From Mytilus californianus (taxonomy: Eukaryota; Mollusca; Bivalvia; Mytilida; Mytilidae), in assembly GCF_021869535.1 (NCBI RefSeq), contig NW_026262738.1:532477-596476 (forward strand): a DNA stretch of 64,000 nucleotides, written 5' to 3'. The translations under genes were made by a program, and so were the position numbers. The notes under the pieces were generated by a model. It was given only the letters and a program-made list of their open reading frames with translations, did not search any database and had not been told where the DNA came from. Within the stretch, counting starts at the first letter, position 1. Each line of letters starts with the position of its first letter. Shown in pieces: positions 63,101 through 64,000 of this stretch.

Positions 63101-64000
63101 GCTAAATTATAGACTCTGTATATGTAAAGGTTGAATTAGAAGGATTTCCCAGAATAATGTCATCATCGATATCTACGGAGGGCTTAGATTGTCACTTTTC
63201 AGCTAAAAATTGTCGAAATTTTAGGACAAAGGGCACATGGCAATAGTGAGAGCCCCCTGATCTCTCAATCTTTCTAATATTATGCAGACATTTAGCCAAT
63301 AGGTAGATGAAAACGTGACTAAAAGGAATTTGGGTACACTTTCTGTTTTCTATGTTTACGGAGCGCCCGAAGTGCCAATTGGATATTCAAAAAATATAGT
63401 GAAAACCTACATGAGACCGATTAAATGAGGGTGAGCCCCCCCCTGGTCTTTCAATGTCCATACAATTCAACTAAATTATAGACTCTGTATATGTAAAGGT
63501 TGTATTAGAAGGATTTCCCAGAATAATGTCATCATCGATATCTACGGAGGGCTTGTATTGTCACTTTTCAGATAAAAATTGTCAAAATTTTAGGACAAAG
63601 TGCACATGGCAATGGTGAGAGCCCCCTGATCTCTCAATCGTTCTAATATTATGCAGAGATTTAGTTAATATGTAGATATAAACGTGACTAAGAGGAATTT
63701 GGGTACACTTTCTGTTTTCCATGCTGATGGAGCGCCCAAAGTGCCAATTGGATATTCAAAAAATATAGTGAAAACCTACATGAGACCGCTTAAATAAGGG
63801 TGAGACTCCCCTGGTCTTTCAATGTCCATACAATTCAACTGAATTATAGACTCTGTATATGTAAAGGTTGTATTAGAAGGATTTCCCAGAATAATGTCAT
63901 TATGGATATCTACGGAGGGCTTATATTGTCACTTTTCAGCTAAAAATTGTCAAAATTTTAGGACAAAGTGCACATGGCAATGGTCAGAGCCCCCTGATCT

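Larger units (their letters stand above)
20463..64000 (+). repeat. ~367-bp satellite DNA array, about 118-120 copies
   Basis: Units repeat head to tail in one orientation to the end of the window. Anchor words are CCTACCTGAGACCGCTTAAA, TGAGGGTGAGACCCCCCTGG, TCATCATCGATATCTACGGA, GGGCACATGGCAATGGTGAG and TACGGAGCGCCCAAAGTGCC. Successive TGAGGGTGAG anchors near 20681, 21050, 21419, 21793, 22160, 22528 and 22902 give spacings of 367-374 bp. Copies are very similar (differences are mostly single bases and small indels), implying ongoing homogenisation. The many 60-73-codon frames are the same two frames of the unit, re-found in copies with certain C-run lengths. The first copy is truncated and the array runs past the right edge. 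Centromeric, heterochromatic or dispersed satellite roles cannot be told from sequence alone. Confidence 0.97.

Noticed and set aside
20463-64000. CRISPR array or gene family
   Set aside because: The repeat is a head-to-tail satellite with no spacer/repeat alternation, in eukaryotic DNA. The many short frames are the same frame of the unit seen repeatedly.

Overview
The window looks like repeat-rich, non-genic nuclear DNA of a marine bivalve, most likely a mussel (Mytilus or a close relative). It is AT-rich. I find no intact host gene, no tRNA or rRNA gene, and nothing prokaryotic. Several short dispersed repeats (around 1110-1252, 3632-3838, 7925-8012 and 9405-9625) match from memory sequences that are abundant in mussel genomes. 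The only recognisable coding sequence is broken transposon genes.

Region 1 (1-6840) holds low-complexity DNA, a MITE-like inverted-repeat element (1344-2064) and the 3' end of a decayed LINE reverse transcriptase (2236-3075 and 6196-6451). The LINE is split by a 3.1-kb inverted-repeat DNA element (3076-6194). This element has a 6-bp target duplication (ATAATT), and taking it out restores the LINE reading frame. Its ends carry 21-bp A/T-rich tandem repeats, expanded in the right arm.

Region 2 (6846-19250) is one 12.4-kb inverted-repeat element. It is flanked by an exact 6-bp duplication, CTTATC, and its first 50 bp match its last 50 bp perfectly in inverse orientation. Each arm has a 21-bp minisatellite, then about 390 bp of single-copy arm, then a roughly 177-bp tandem array (about 7 copies left, 9 right, in opposite orientation). 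The 5.2-kb loop holds broken pieces: an integrase C-terminus, a PLA2-like motif, a BEL/Pao-type gag start, a Tc1 transposase and a LINE scrap. The left arm also carries a nested inverted module (7232-10214). Both large elements begin TATGG, make 6-bp duplications and have 21-bp subterminal repeats, so they look like members of one superfamily. Polinton/Maverick-like and IS3EU-like are the two candidates.

Region 3 (20463-64000) is a continuous satellite of about 118-120 copies of a roughly 367-bp unit, all in one orientation, running off the right edge of the window. Within it are a 209-bp TA-flanked MITE (24775-24983), a roughly 1.44-kb higher-order repeat (about 33-37 kb) and an 8.4-kb segmental duplication (about 44-51 kb against 53-60 kb). 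Several diagnostic variants mark local amplification.

The window therefore records layered insertion: a LINE hit by one element, a large foldback-like element that collected other transposons, and a young satellite field amplified by unequal exchange.
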